DNA from: Psychrobacter immobilis | GTDB taxonomy: Bacteria > Pseudomonadota > Gammaproteobacteria > Pseudomonadales > Moraxellaceae | Assembly: GCF_904846235.1 (NCBI RefSeq) | Contig: NZ_CAJGZN010000011.1 | Span: forward strand, 1-64,000 | Direction: 5' to 3' | DNA: 64,000 nt | Shown here: positions 9,800 through 18,721 of the stretch, in pieces | Layout of the letters: each line of letters opens with the position of its first letter | Position numbering within the stretch: the stretch's first letter is position 1 | The notes under the pieces: model-generated | What the model was told of the DNA's origin: nothing | Database searches by the model: none | What the model saw: the letters and a program-made list of their open reading frames with translations, nothing else | Translations under genes and position numbers: made by a program

Positions 9800-11497
9800 A
9801 TGATATCGAACAAACCTTGGCTTTCTCAATATCCAGCCGGTGTGCCAAAAACCATTAACCCCGATAGATATAGCAGCATCATGGAGCTGTACGAAGAATG
9901 CTTCGATCGCTTCCGTGGACATCCGATGAGCATTTGTATGGGAGTGACTCATACTTATGGTGATATTGATAATGCTTCAATGGCAGTCGCTGCTTGGCTA
10001 CAGAATCAAGGCTTGCCAAAAGGTAGTGTCGTCGCTCTCATGATGCCAAACGTTCCACAGTATCTGCCCACCATGATTGGAATACTACGTGCAGGCTACG
10101 TTTGTACCCCTGTTAACCCACTATATACTGGCCGAGAATTACGCCATCAGCTTAACGACTCAGGTGCCCAGGCAATCTTTGTGGTTGATAACTTTGCCCA
10201 AGCGCTTGAGCAAGTTATTGAAGAAACGGCTATCAAACGTGTCATCCTATCGAAGATGGGCGATATGATGGGTTTGAAAGGTATTTTGGTCAATACAATT
10301 ATTCGTCAGGTCAAACGCTTAGTACCCAAATACAACCTTAACGATCCTAAGTACCATGTCACTAAGTTTCCTGAAGTATTGAAAAAAGGTAAAAACTTAC
10401 CTTTTCAGCAACCAAAAATGTCTTTGGATCAAAAAGCATTTTTACAATATACAGGCGGTACCACAGGCCTTTCGAAAGGCGCTATTTTGTCACAGCGTAA
10501 TATCGTAGCAGCAGCGATGCAATCAGAAGCATGGACTCGCCCTATCACATCAGAAATTAACGAAGTGTATATCAATATGGTGATGGCACTGCCGTTGTAT
10601 CATATATTCGCATTCATGCTTAGCCTACTTGGTATGCGCTCAGGCTATACTTTTATACTAGTACCTAATCCACGTGATATTCCTGGATTTGTTAAAACCT
10701 TATCAAAACAACCGTTCCATATTTTCCCTGCAGTCAACACCCTCTTTAAGGGGCTGCTCGATAATCCTAACTTTAAAGATTTGGACTTTAGCTCTTTACG
10801 TATCTCACAAGCTGGTGGTATGGCGGCTACCGAGCAAACTGCGAATCGCTGGTTAGAAGTAACTGGCTGCGCGATGATCGAGGGTTGGGGTATGACAGAA
10901 GGCGTTGCAGTCGGCACCGCCAACGTTATTACCAATCGTGAGTTTAACGGTACTATCGGTGTGCCAGCACCTGGCGTAGATGTCATTATTATTGATGAAG
11001 ATGGCAAGCATGTAGGTTTAAACGAAGGGGGCGAGCTTTGTATTAAGGGCCCTAACGTAACCTCTGGATATCTAAATAGAGACAGTAGTGCTGATTTTAC
11101 TAGTGATGGTTATTTCCGCACTGGTGATATCGTCAGTATGGATGACAAAGGTTATATTAAACTGCTAGATCGCAAAAAAGACATGATTTTGGTTTCAGGA
11201 TTTAACGTATTCCCGAACGAAATTGAATCTGTGATGCTTGACTGTGACGGCATTCTTGACTGTGCGGTAATTGGTATTCCTGATAGTCATCAAGGTGAAG
11301 CGGTCAAAATATACGTAGTACCTGAAGACAATAACGTTACCAAAGAAGTGATTACAGACTTTGCGTTAGATAACCTAACGGGTTATAAGTGTCCACGCCA
11401 CATCGAGTTTGTGAGCGACCTACCAAAAAGTAATGTCGGTAAAGTACTGCGTCAAAAATTGCGTGAAAAACACAATGCAGACTACCCGCAAGTATAA
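9800..11497 (+). CDS. fadD: Long-chain fatty acid-CoA ligase, copy 1
   Basis: This AMP-forming synthetase activates long-chain fatty acids to acyl-CoA through an acyl-adenylate, at the inner face of the membrane, feeding beta-oxidation or lipid synthesis. Visible motifs are YTGGTTGLSKGA (P-loop), EGWGMTEG, DGYFRTGDIVSMDDKGY, the hinge DRKKDMILVSGFNVFP and the C-terminal PKSNVGKVLR with the catalytic Lys. The frame is open 27 codons upstream, but AAGGATGCTAACT before the ATG at 9800 and the exact parallel with the second copy fix the start, giving 565 residues. It is a close paralogue of the next gene. An independent terminator follows, so the two are separate units. Confidence 0.92.
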   Translation: MISNKPWLSQYPAGVPKTINPDRYSSIMELYEECFDRFRGHPMSICMGVTHTYGDIDNASMAVAAWLQNQGLPKGSVVALMMPNVPQYLPTMIGILRAGYVCTPVNPLYTGRELRHQLNDSGAQAIFVVDNFAQALEQVIEETAIKRVILSKMGDMMGLKGILVNTIIRQVKRLVPKYNLNDPKYHVTKFPEVLKKGKNLPFQQPKMSLDQKAFLQYTGGTTGLSKGAILSQRNIVAAAMQSEAWTRPITSEINEVYINMVMALPLYHIFAFMLSLLGMRSGYTFILVPNPRDIPGFVKTLSKQPFHIFPAVNTLFKGLLDNPNFKDLDFSSLRISQAGGMAATEQTANRWLEVTGCAMIEGWGMTEGVAVGTANVITNREFNGTIGVPAPGVDVIIIDEDGKHVGLNEGGELCIKGPNVTSGYLNRDSSADFTSDGYFRTGDIVSMDDKGYIKLLDRKKDMILVSGFNVFPNEIESVMLDCDGILDCAVIGIPDSHQGEAVKIYVVPEDNNVTKEVITDFALDNLTGYKCPRHIEFVSDLPKSNVGKVLRQKLREKHNADYPQV

Positions 11498-11548
11498 ATA
11501 GAGACAATTTTTAAAAAATTCTAAAAACATGAATTTATTTTTACTAAA

Positions 11549-11580
11549 GGCATCTTACAGTAATTGTAAGATGCCCTTTT
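11549..11580 (+). terminator. Rho-independent terminator of the first acyl-CoA ligase gene
   Basis: GGCATCTTAC-AGTAATT-GTAAGATGCC followed by CTTTT, about 50 bases after the stop. It uncouples the two tandem ligase genes. Confidence 0.88.
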
Positions 11581-11815
11581 GTATATTTATTTTCTGTCAT
11601 TCAACTATAAAATTTCTCTATTATAATTACTACAAATCTACTTTTATATCCAATTATATGACATTTTTTGAATAAATTTCATGTTAATTACTTGATAAGA
11701 AAGTAAATTATTTGTCTAGGTATTTTCTGATTATTCAACATATATTATTTCATTTATCAAATTTAACTGTAAACTATCAAGTTCTTGTATAAGAATAACA
11801 GACACGGTTGTAGTT

Positions 11816-11841
11816 ATGTTAATGTATTGCCAAAATGTGTC
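11816..11841 (+). promoter_or_regulatory. Sequence block shared by the two acyl-CoA ligase upstream regions, copy 2
   Basis: ATGTTAATGTATTGC followed by CAAAATGTGTC, the counterpart of 9490-9515. It lies 321 bases before the start of the second ligase, almost the same distance as in copy 1. The 639-base interval 11498-12136 is very AT-rich and contains no gene that I can support. Confidence 0.45.
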
Positions 11842-12071
11842 ACTATACTTTCTGTTATTTTGATCTTATATAGTTATGACTAATATCGATTGATTAGCAG
11901 CATTACTAGTAGCTATTTTCATTACCAAAACATTAACTGTTTTTTAATCTGATGAGATATTTATGCTCTGTGATTAAATCAAACTTTATAAGGGCCCCGT
12001 ATTTTAGCAGTATGTGAACATATAGGATAGCACTCGACAATTTCTTGCTAACGGAACAGTAATATAAATTG

Positions 12072-12100
12072 TTGACATGGATGTGACTACTTTTTTATAG
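12072..12100 (+). promoter_or_regulatory. Candidate sigma-70 promoter of the second acyl-CoA ligase gene
   Basis: A perfect -35 TTGACA (12072-12077) and TTATAG (12095-12100) are separated by exactly 17 bases and lie about 37 bases before the start codon. This is the best promoter match in the window, found by eye. Confidence 0.6.
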
Positions 12101-12136
12101 AGCCTTAATTTATTTTAATATTTAAGGACGCTAATC

Positions 12137-13837
12137 ATGACTGTAGATAAACCTTGGCTTGCTCAATATCCGGAAAACGTACCTAAGACGATTAATCCGG
12201 ATCAGTATGAAAGCCTCATAGAGTTATATGAAGAGTGTTTTAACCGCTTTCGTATGCATCCGATGACTATCTGTATGGGTGTGACGCATACTTATGGTGA
12301 TGTTGATAACGCTTCACTGGCAGTCGCAGCATGGTTACAGGCTCAAGGTTTACCTAAAGGCAGCGTAGTAGCTCTTATGATGCCGAACGTTCCACAATAC
12401 CTACCGACTATGATTGGTATTCTGCGTGCAGGTTATGTTTGTACGCCGATAAACCCACTATATACGGGTCGTGAACTGCGTCACCAATTGAATGACTCGG
12501 GCGCTCAGGTTATCTTTGTTGTTGACAACTTTGCCCAAGCGCTTGAGCAAGTTATTGAAGAGACCAATATCAAACGTATCGTGCTATCGAAAATGGGCGA
12601 TATGATGGGTCTGAAAGGTATTTTGGTCAATACGGTTATTCGTCAGGTTAAACGCTTGGTTCCAAAATACAACCTGAATGACCCTAAGTACAATGTCACT
12701 AAATTCCCTGAAGTATTAAAAAAGGGTAAAAACCTACCGATTCAAGCACCAAAAACCACCCTACAACAAAAAGCGATTTTGCAATATACAGGTGGTACGA
12801 CTGGGTTATCTAAAGGTGCTGTCCTAACACAACGTAATGTCGTTGCTGCTGCTATGCAATCAGAGGCATGGTATCGCCCTGTGACCTCAGGTATCAACGA
12901 AGTATACATCAATATGGTTATGGCCTTACCGCTGTATCATATTTTTGCCTTTATGCTGAGTTTGCTCGGTATGCGTTCAGGTTATACCTTTATCTTAGTA
13001 CCTAATCCGCGCGATATGCCAGGGTTTATTAAAACGTTATCAAAACAACCATTCCACATCTTTCCTGCAGTCAACACTCTATTCAAAGGGTTACTTGACC
13101 AGTCAAACTTTAAAGACTTGGACTTTAGCTCGTTACGTATCACTCAAGCTGGTGGTATGGCGGCAACTGAGCAAACCGCAGCACGTTGGTTAGAAGTGAC
13201 TGGCTGCCCTATGGTTGAAGGTTGGGGTATGACTGAAGGCGTGGCTGGTGGTACTGCCAACGTTATCACTGACCGCAAGTTCAACGGTACTATTGGTATA
13301 CCTGTACCGAGTGTCGATATTATCGTGGTTGACGAAAACGGTGAGCGTGTTGGCATGCATCAAGCAGGCGAGATGTGTATCAAAGGTCCAAACGTCATGT
13401 CAGGATACTTTAATAAAGACAATAGCAATGACTTTACTCGCGATGGCTACTTCCGCACTGGCGATATCGTTAGCATGGATGAGAAAGGCTACTTTACTCT
13501 ACTAGATCGTAAGAAAGACATGATTTTGGTTTCAGGATTCAATGTATTCCCGAATGAGATCGAGTCAGTTATGCTCGATTGTGATGGCATCGTCGATTGT
13601 GCTGTGATCGGTATTCCTGATGAAAATCAAGGTGAAGCGGTTAAAATTTACATCGTACCTGCCGATAATAACGTCACTAAAGAAGTCATTAAAGAATTTG
13701 CGCTGGACAATTTGACTGGTTATAAGTGTCCACGTCATATTGAGTTTGTTAGTGAACTACCAAAGAGTAATGTTGGTAAAATACTACGTCAAAAACTTCG
13801 TGAACAGCATATGTCAAATAATCCTCAAACGTTGTAA
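12137..13837 (+). CDS. fadD: Long-chain fatty acid-CoA ligase, copy 2
   Basis: The 566-residue product has the same motifs as the upstream copy (YTGGTTGLSKGA, EGWGMTEG, DRKKDMILVSGFNVFP, PKSNVGKILR) and by eye is identical at roughly nine residues in ten, with no gaps over most of its length. Codon choice differs much more than protein sequence, so the duplication is not recent, or protein sequence is under strong constraint. Differences cluster in the first 40 residues, near YRPVTSGINE and in the stretch IIVVDENGERVGMHQAGE. AAGGACGCTAATC before the ATG mirrors the first copy. It has its own candidate promoter and terminator. The two may differ in chain-length preference or in regulation. Confidence 0.93.
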   Translation: MTVDKPWLAQYPENVPKTINPDQYESLIELYEECFNRFRMHPMTICMGVTHTYGDVDNASLAVAAWLQAQGLPKGSVVALMMPNVPQYLPTMIGILRAGYVCTPINPLYTGRELRHQLNDSGAQVIFVVDNFAQALEQVIEETNIKRIVLSKMGDMMGLKGILVNTVIRQVKRLVPKYNLNDPKYNVTKFPEVLKKGKNLPIQAPKTTLQQKAILQYTGGTTGLSKGAVLTQRNVVAAAMQSEAWYRPVTSGINEVYINMVMALPLYHIFAFMLSLLGMRSGYTFILVPNPRDMPGFIKTLSKQPFHIFPAVNTLFKGLLDQSNFKDLDFSSLRITQAGGMAATEQTAARWLEVTGCPMVEGWGMTEGVAGGTANVITDRKFNGTIGIPVPSVDIIVVDENGERVGMHQAGEMCIKGPNVMSGYFNKDNSNDFTRDGYFRTGDIVSMDEKGYFTLLDRKKDMILVSGFNVFPNEIESVMLDCDGIVDCAVIGIPDENQGEAVKIYIVPADNNVTKEVIKEFALDNLTGYKCPRHIEFVSELPKSNVGKILRQKLREQHMSNNPQTL

Positions 13838-13865
13838 TACTTGCCCTGCTATTTCAGAGCAAATA

Positions 13866-13904
13866 GAAGAAGCCCACTACAATAATAGTGGGCTTCTTCT
13901 TTTC
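13866..13904. terminator. Bidirectional terminator between the second ligase and the dehydrogenase
   Basis: AGAAGAAGCCCACTA-CAATAA-TAGTGGGCTTCTTCTTTT has a long stem with A-rich and T-rich flanks. It lies between two convergent genes and probably stops transcripts from both sides. Confidence 0.88.
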
Positions 13905-13926
13905 TACCTTAGGAAAACCAATTTTA

Positions 13927-14796
13927 TTAACTTAGTTTATTCATTACTTGTAATGGCAAGTGCTTCATCGCATGACTGACCATAGACCAAGGCAGGCTCG
14001 GTACACAGGCTTCATCTACGCCCGCTTCGATAGCTGCGACAATGGCTTTAGTACCAGTATCTGTATCGACTTCAAATGGTAATGGCTTAGACCCTTCATT
14101 GATTTCGGTGCGAATATAGCCCGGGTAAATTGTAGAAACTTTGATAGGAAGATTGGTCAAAAGCATATCAGCACGAATGCCTTCTGCTAAATGAGCCAAG
14201 CCAGCTTTACTTGCACCATAGGTTGTCAGATGCCTAGGCAATCCACGCATGGCTGACATGCTCGATATCACGACCAAATGGCCATTGTTCTGAGCACGGA
14301 AGATATTCATGGCGGCTTCACACTGTGCCAGTGCGGCGACAAAATTGACATCGGCAGTGCGACGATTGGTTTCAAAATGCCCTTTACCAATGCGGCGACT
14401 ATCACCAATGCCAGCATTGACCACTACTCGCTCAATGCTACCGAAATCATCTGCAAAAGCATCAAATACTTGAAAGACCGTATCATAATCACTCACATCT
14501 AGTGCTTGGCATTCAACTCGGATATCAGGATACTTGTCCATCATCTCCGATTTTAAATGCTCTAAACGATCAATGCGACGCGCACATATAGCCAAGTTGT
14601 AGCCAAGGCTAGCAAACAGTCTGGCCATACCCTCGCCCAGACCTGAACTGGCACCTGTGATAAGCACCGTTTTACCTGTGCCTACTTGCTGCTGACTCAA
14701 GTCTTTTAGATAGCTTGCAGGTCGAACCGCGCCTACTATCTGGTTTTTGCTATGGCGCGCCCTTTTAGCAACCAATTTTATTAATTTATTTTGCAT
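13927..14796 (-). CDS. Short-chain dehydrogenase/reductase
   Basis: A classical NAD(P)-binding SDR of 289 residues, with a basic N-terminal extension of about 40 residues before the Rossmann fold. The motifs are the cofactor loop TGASSGLGEG, the NAG of VVNAGIG, the catalytic Ser in VISSMSAMRG and the YGASK catalytic pair. ICARRIDRL at the end of the second strand suggests NADP(H). It is the last gene of a reverse-strand run starting with an acyl-CoA dehydrogenase, so oxidation or reduction of a lipid-derived carbonyl is plausible, but the substrate cannot be read from the sequence. AAAGGACGG before the ATG supports the start. Confidence 0.85.
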   Translation of the reverse strand: MQNKLIKLVAKRARHSKNQIVGAVRPASYLKDLSQQQVGTGKTVLITGASSGLGEGMARLFASLGYNLAICARRIDRLEHLKSEMMDKYPDIRVECQALDVSDYDTVFQVFDAFADDFGSIERVVVNAGIGDSRRIGKGHFETNRRTADVNFVAALAQCEAAMNIFRAQNNGHLVVISSMSAMRGLPRHLTTYGASKAGLAHLAEGIRADMLLTNLPIKVSTIYPGYIRTEINEGSKPLPFEVDTDTGTKAIVAAIEAGVDEACVPSLPWSMVSHAMKHLPLQVMNKLS

Positions 14797-14915
14797 GTAC
14801 CGTCCTTTATATATCGATATTGCACAGAATCAAGTCGGTCTTTAGTATAAACGTCGATAAGGCTTATACTTTAAGCAGATATGACACTATATTATTCGCA
14901 AAATTACACGCAAAA

Positions 14916-15680
14916 TTATCGCCATGTCACGAATGGTTTACCATCAGAGAATAAATGACTGTATTCATTCAAAGACAATAAGCGAGAACTTTGATTCTTT
15001 AAAGTAATAGAGGTCACACCCGTATTAACCAAGCTTTTATTCAACTGATAGGCCGTCTGACTGCCTTGTCGCAATAACTGTGCGGTGATTGCAGCGATGA
15101 CGCCGCCTGAAGTGAATACGAGTACGGTGCTGTCCTGATCTAAGCTCATGCTTGCTACTTTCGTACGTACTTGTTCAAGGGCTTGCTGTGCACGATTATT
15201 AAACTGTGGCCAACTTTCAAGATAGTCTTGATCATTATCACCAGCATGCCAGCGCTGCATCGCTTGATCAAATAGCTCAGCCAGTCGTGTCGCTGGCGAT
15301 TCTGCTTTGGCGATTTCAGCTGAGATGTCAGATCGATTGCCAGATGCCTCTGCTGACTTAACGAATACGTCTTTATGATTAAACTCATCAAATTGCGGCA
15401 GAATATAACTATCAGGCTGATCAAAGTTGATTGCGGGCGCAACAGCTGTGCCATTGCTATTATTAACATGTACAGATGATTGGTAACGCTCCCAAAAATG
15501 ACGTGCTGAGTCTTGCTGTCGAACCAACCTACCAGTAAATATGGCATCAATACGGCGCTGCGTAGCTGCATAGTGCTGACCTAACATTTGTGCCTGAACA
15601 GTGCCTAGTTCTGAGAGTTGATCATAGTTTTCTTGTCCAAAAGACGCTTGGCCATGACGTGCTAAAAGTATGGTTGTCAT
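14916..15680 (-). CDS. Histidine phosphatase superfamily protein (SixA/PhoE-like)
   Basis: The N-terminus LLARHGQASFG holds the RHG catalytic motif (His9), and TVLVFTSGGVIAA near the C-terminus replaces the usual second-His segment (normally SHGG), so the second catalytic His appears to be missing or displaced; this makes substrate prediction unsafe. The 254 residues include polar inserts around HVNNSNGTAV and SAEASGNRSD. It lies 47 bases after the APH-like kinase gene and is probably cotranscribed with it, an arrangement I associate with acyl-CoA dehydrogenase clusters in this group of bacteria. AAAGGTAATAA before the ATG supports the start. Confidence 0.78.
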   Translation of the reverse strand: MTTILLARHGQASFGQENYDQLSELGTVQAQMLGQHYAATQRRIDAIFTGRLVRQQDSARHFWERYQSSVHVNNSNGTAVAPAINFDQPDSYILPQFDEFNHKDVFVKSAEASGNRSDISAEIAKAESPATRLAELFDQAMQRWHAGDNDQDYLESWPQFNNRAQQALEQVRTKVASMSLDQDSTVLVFTSGGVIAAITAQLLRQGSQTAYQLNKSLVNTGVTSITLKNQSSRLLSLNEYSHLFSDGKPFVTWR

Positions 15681-15727
15681 AAATTATTACCTTTTATCAT
15701 ATTTGCAAAGTACGGTTTACTGAATGC

Positions 15728-16972
15728 TTACGCTTCAGGAGAGTCAGGTGCTTTTGCAAAATAGCCTTTTGGTAAAATACTTTTGACCACTTTTTGAACA
15801 GGGCTTGGCAACTGCTCGATAGCAGCAGCATCTACGCCTATGTCTTCTAAATGCGGCTGAACGTGCGCATTGAATAAGGCTTCGCCTTCATATTGCGCAA
15901 TTAGTTTCAAACATTTAGCATGCATGACATGTATAACGAGCCAAGCATTTTTGAAAGCTGGATTGGTGGTTTGCTTATGATAATAACGATAGTAGATTTG
16001 CTGAATAATGCCTGAGAGGCGGAACAATCCGAACACTTCATAAAAGGTCCAATTATCTATCTCTAAACCTGACTGTTTTAGATAATATTCAACCACTTCA
16101 TCGCGCGTCATCATGCCTTCTAAATGTGTTGGCTGACGACGGAATTGCTGCATGATGATATTGTCATCTTCTTCAATCCAGTAAGCCAACGCACTACCCA
16201 AGTCCATTAATGGATCGCCAAGGGTTGCCATCTCCCAGTCGAGCACGCCAATAACTTTGGTCGGCTCATCCGCATCAAGTATGACATTGTCAAAGCGCCA
16301 GTCATTGTGAATGATACAAGTTTTGCTATCAGCAGGCGTGTGCTTAGCAAGCCATTGTCTGACCAGTGCAAAGCTTGGTACGTTTGGCGTCTTTGCTTTA
16401 ACATAACGTTTGTCCCAACCACTGATCTGGCGTTCACAGTAACCTTCACCGCGGCCCAAATTGACCAAATCAGGATGCTCGGTATAGTCTATCTGATGTA
16501 GCTCTACCAAAGCATCTAATACATTGGTGCAAAGCAGACGCGTTTGCTCAGGATTTAGATCGATACCTTCTGGTAATTCTGCACGAGGGATAATACCTTC
16601 CATACGCTCCATCACATAAAAATCAGCGCCGATAACAGCTTCATCCGTACATAGCGCAATCATCTCAGGTACATAAGGATAAGCATCTTTTAATGCTTTT
16701 TGAACAGTGTACTCACGCACCATGTCATGGGCAGATTTTGCTTTGGTACCTTTTGGTGGACGACGTAATATGAGATCTTGGTTTTTATCTTTACCTTCAT
16801 ATTGTAGTCGATACGTCCAGTTTGATGCGCCGCCTGAGAACTGAGTGACTGTAGGCTCGCCTACTACGCCGACACCTTGACCGCGAAGCCATTCACTGAC
16901 TGCTTTGGCATCAAGCTCTTCACCCTCGCGTACGGCACCGCCTTTGTCTAGTACTTTATTATCAGTTGCCAT
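15728..16972 (-). CDS. APH-family phosphotransferase, ACAD10/11 N-domain type
   Basis: A 414-residue aminoglycoside-phosphotransferase-fold protein with the kinase catalytic loop IHNDWRFDN and the metal-binding LDWEMATLGDPLMDLG. The nucleotide loop region FSGGASNWTYRL and LRRPPKG match the family fused to acyl-CoA dehydrogenase in eukaryotic ACAD10/ACAD11, where it phosphorylates 4-hydroxyacyl-CoA so that the hydroxyl can be removed. The gene directly upstream encodes exactly such a dehydrogenase, which supports a role in catabolism of hydroxylated fatty acids; that role is inference. It is not an antibiotic-resistance gene by context. AAGGAATG before the ATG supports the start. Confidence 0.85.
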   Translation of the reverse strand: MATDNKVLDKGGAVREGEELDAKAVSEWLRGQGVGVVGEPTVTQFSGGASNWTYRLQYEGKDKNQDLILRRPPKGTKAKSAHDMVREYTVQKALKDAYPYVPEMIALCTDEAVIGADFYVMERMEGIIPRAELPEGIDLNPEQTRLLCTNVLDALVELHQIDYTEHPDLVNLGRGEGYCERQISGWDKRYVKAKTPNVPSFALVRQWLAKHTPADSKTCIIHNDWRFDNVILDADEPTKVIGVLDWEMATLGDPLMDLGSALAYWIEEDDNIIMQQFRRQPTHLEGMMTRDEVVEYYLKQSGLEIDNWTFYEVFGLFRLSGIIQQIYYRYYHKQTTNPAFKNAWLVIHVMHAKCLKLIAQYEGEALFNAHVQPHLEDIGVDAAAIEQLPSPVQKVVKSILPKGYFAKAPDSPEA

Positions 16973-17213
16973 GAGACATTCCTTATCATGTGGTCATTTA
17001 TTTTTATAACAAATATGCGAGCTAGTTCTCAATTCAATTTATCTCATGCTTATTACCATTTTTGAAATGAGGACTCGCTCTAGTGATGAAAAATTCACTA
17101 CTAAATCATTAATAGTGAATTCTTAATTAGCATGTTGATTGGCTTATTTTTGATAGTTTCGTGAGCAAATCAAAACTAACTCACACAACCGTTTGTTAAG
17201 ATTAAACTTAAGG

Positions 17214-18482
17214 CTAAGCTTTGTCAGATTTAGCAGAACGACTAAAGCCCTGACGTTTTAGTTCTAATTTGGCAATCATGGTTTTATGTACTTCATCTGG
17301 ACCATCTGCCAAACGTAGTACACGTGCTTGCGCGTAGAAGTTCGGTAGTAATGTATCTTGGCACACGCCCATACCACCATGAATCTGAATCGCCATATCA
17401 ACGACTTCTTGTAGCACAGTTGGCGCCACTACTTTGATAGCAGAGATTTCAGTCAATGCTGCTTTGGTGCCTTGAGCATCCATTTTTTGGGCGGCGTACA
17501 ATGTGAGCAAGCGTGCTTGGTCAATTTTGATACGGGCCTCGCTGATACGCTCAAAGTTACCACCCAATTGTAGTAACGGCTTACCAAAGGCAGTACGCGA
17601 CATACCACGCTTGACTGCTAATTCAAGAGATTTTTCGGCAGCACCGATACAGCGCATGCAATGATGAATACGACCTGGCCCTAGACGACCCTGGGCAATC
17701 TCAAATCCCTTACCAGGTCCACCAATAAAGTGGCTGACTGGCACACGCACATTTTCAAAGCTAATTTCACCATGGCCGTGCGGTGCATCATAATCACCAA
17801 ACACTTTAAGCATACGTTTAATATTTACACCTGGTGTGTTGACTGGCACAAGTACCATCGAATGCTGATGATGACGGTCTGCACTTTCATCCGCGGTATA
17901 TGCCATCACAATCAAGACATCAACCGCTGGATCACCAAGACCAGATGACCACCACTTGCTACCATTGATGACAATCTCATCACCATCTACTACGGCGGTT
18001 GCTTGCATATTGGTTGCATCACTTGAAGCCACGTCAGGCTCAGTCATACAGAATACAGAGCGTGTCTTACCTTCTAGGATTGGGGTAAGCCACTTGTCTT
18101 GCTGCTCTTGAGTACCGTAACGCCATAATAGCTCCATATTACCGCTATCAGGTGCATTGCAGTTAAATACATGAGGTGCTAGCAAACTACGACCAGTCAA
18201 TTCTGCGATAGGCGCATAATCAGTGACTGACAGTCCTGCACCTAATGTGTCATCTGGCAAGAATAAATTCCACAAACCCTCTTCACGTGCTTGTTTGCGC
18301 AGGTTTTCGTAGGCTTCTGGCCACTCCCAGTTTTCCCAATTACCATCAGGGTTTTTCTTATGACAATCTTCCCAGAATTGGGCTTCGATAGGCTCAATAT
18401 TCGTTTCGATGAACGCTTTGACTTTGGCATGCATGGCTTGACCATGTTCTGTTGCGGTAAACATTAAATTGTCGTTAGACAT
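17214..18482 (-). CDS. Acyl-CoA dehydrogenase family protein (ACAD11-like)
   Basis: A 422-residue FAD flavoenzyme that would introduce a double bond next to an acyl-CoA thioester or eliminate a phosphorylated hydroxyl group. Motifs: CMTEPDVASSDATNM (FAD/substrate region), GSKWWSSG, GRIHHCMRCIGAAEKSL, and QIHGGMGVCQDT near the C-terminus. It heads a reverse-strand group with an APH-like kinase (241 bases further on), a histidine phosphatase and an SDR. Length and motif spelling fit the ACAD10/11-like branch rather than short-chain dehydrogenases. AAGGAAG seven bases before the ATG supports the start. Confidence 0.9.
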   Translation of the reverse strand: MSNDNLMFTATEHGQAMHAKVKAFIETNIEPIEAQFWEDCHKKNPDGNWENWEWPEAYENLRKQAREEGLWNLFLPDDTLGAGLSVTDYAPIAELTGRSLLAPHVFNCNAPDSGNMELLWRYGTQEQQDKWLTPILEGKTRSVFCMTEPDVASSDATNMQATAVVDGDEIVINGSKWWSSGLGDPAVDVLIVMAYTADESADRHHQHSMVLVPVNTPGVNIKRMLKVFGDYDAPHGHGEISFENVRVPVSHFIGGPGKGFEIAQGRLGPGRIHHCMRCIGAAEKSLELAVKRGMSRTAFGKPLLQLGGNFERISEARIKIDQARLLTLYAAQKMDAQGTKAALTEISAIKVVAPTVLQEVVDMAIQIHGGMGVCQDTLLPNFYAQARVLRLADGPDEVHKTMIAKLELKRQGFSRSAKSDKA

Positions 18483-18612
18483 AAATGACTTCCTTTTCTT
18501 TATTGATTGTCTAAATCAAATGTTGATAAAAAGCTCTACTAGAGCTTTAGTGCACGCACGTATACTGTTTTCCGTGTGCTACATTTATAACACAGCAATT
18601 GTCAATAAACAG

Positions 18613-18648
18613 CAAAAAGGCGCGACCAGCTAGGCCACGCCTTTTACA
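18613..18648 (-). terminator. Rho-independent terminator of the SohB-like gene
   Basis: On the reverse strand GGCGTGGCC-TAGCT-GGTCGCGCC pairs with two G-U wobbles and is followed by TTTTT. It lies about 75 bases after the peptidase stop. Confidence 0.75.
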
Positions 18649-18721
18649 AAATATAAACAATGTATCTAAAAATTCTAAGCACTAAAATACCATTATTTAA
18701 CTATCATAATGATAACTAACA

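Noticed and set aside
9800..13837. Recent exact duplication or assembly artefact of the ligase gene
   Set aside because: The copies differ at many silent and some amino acid positions and have different flanking DNA, so both are real and the event is not recent.
15728..16972. Aminoglycoside resistance kinase
   Set aside because: The APH fold is shared, but sequence type and linkage to an acyl-CoA dehydrogenase point to acyl-CoA metabolism.
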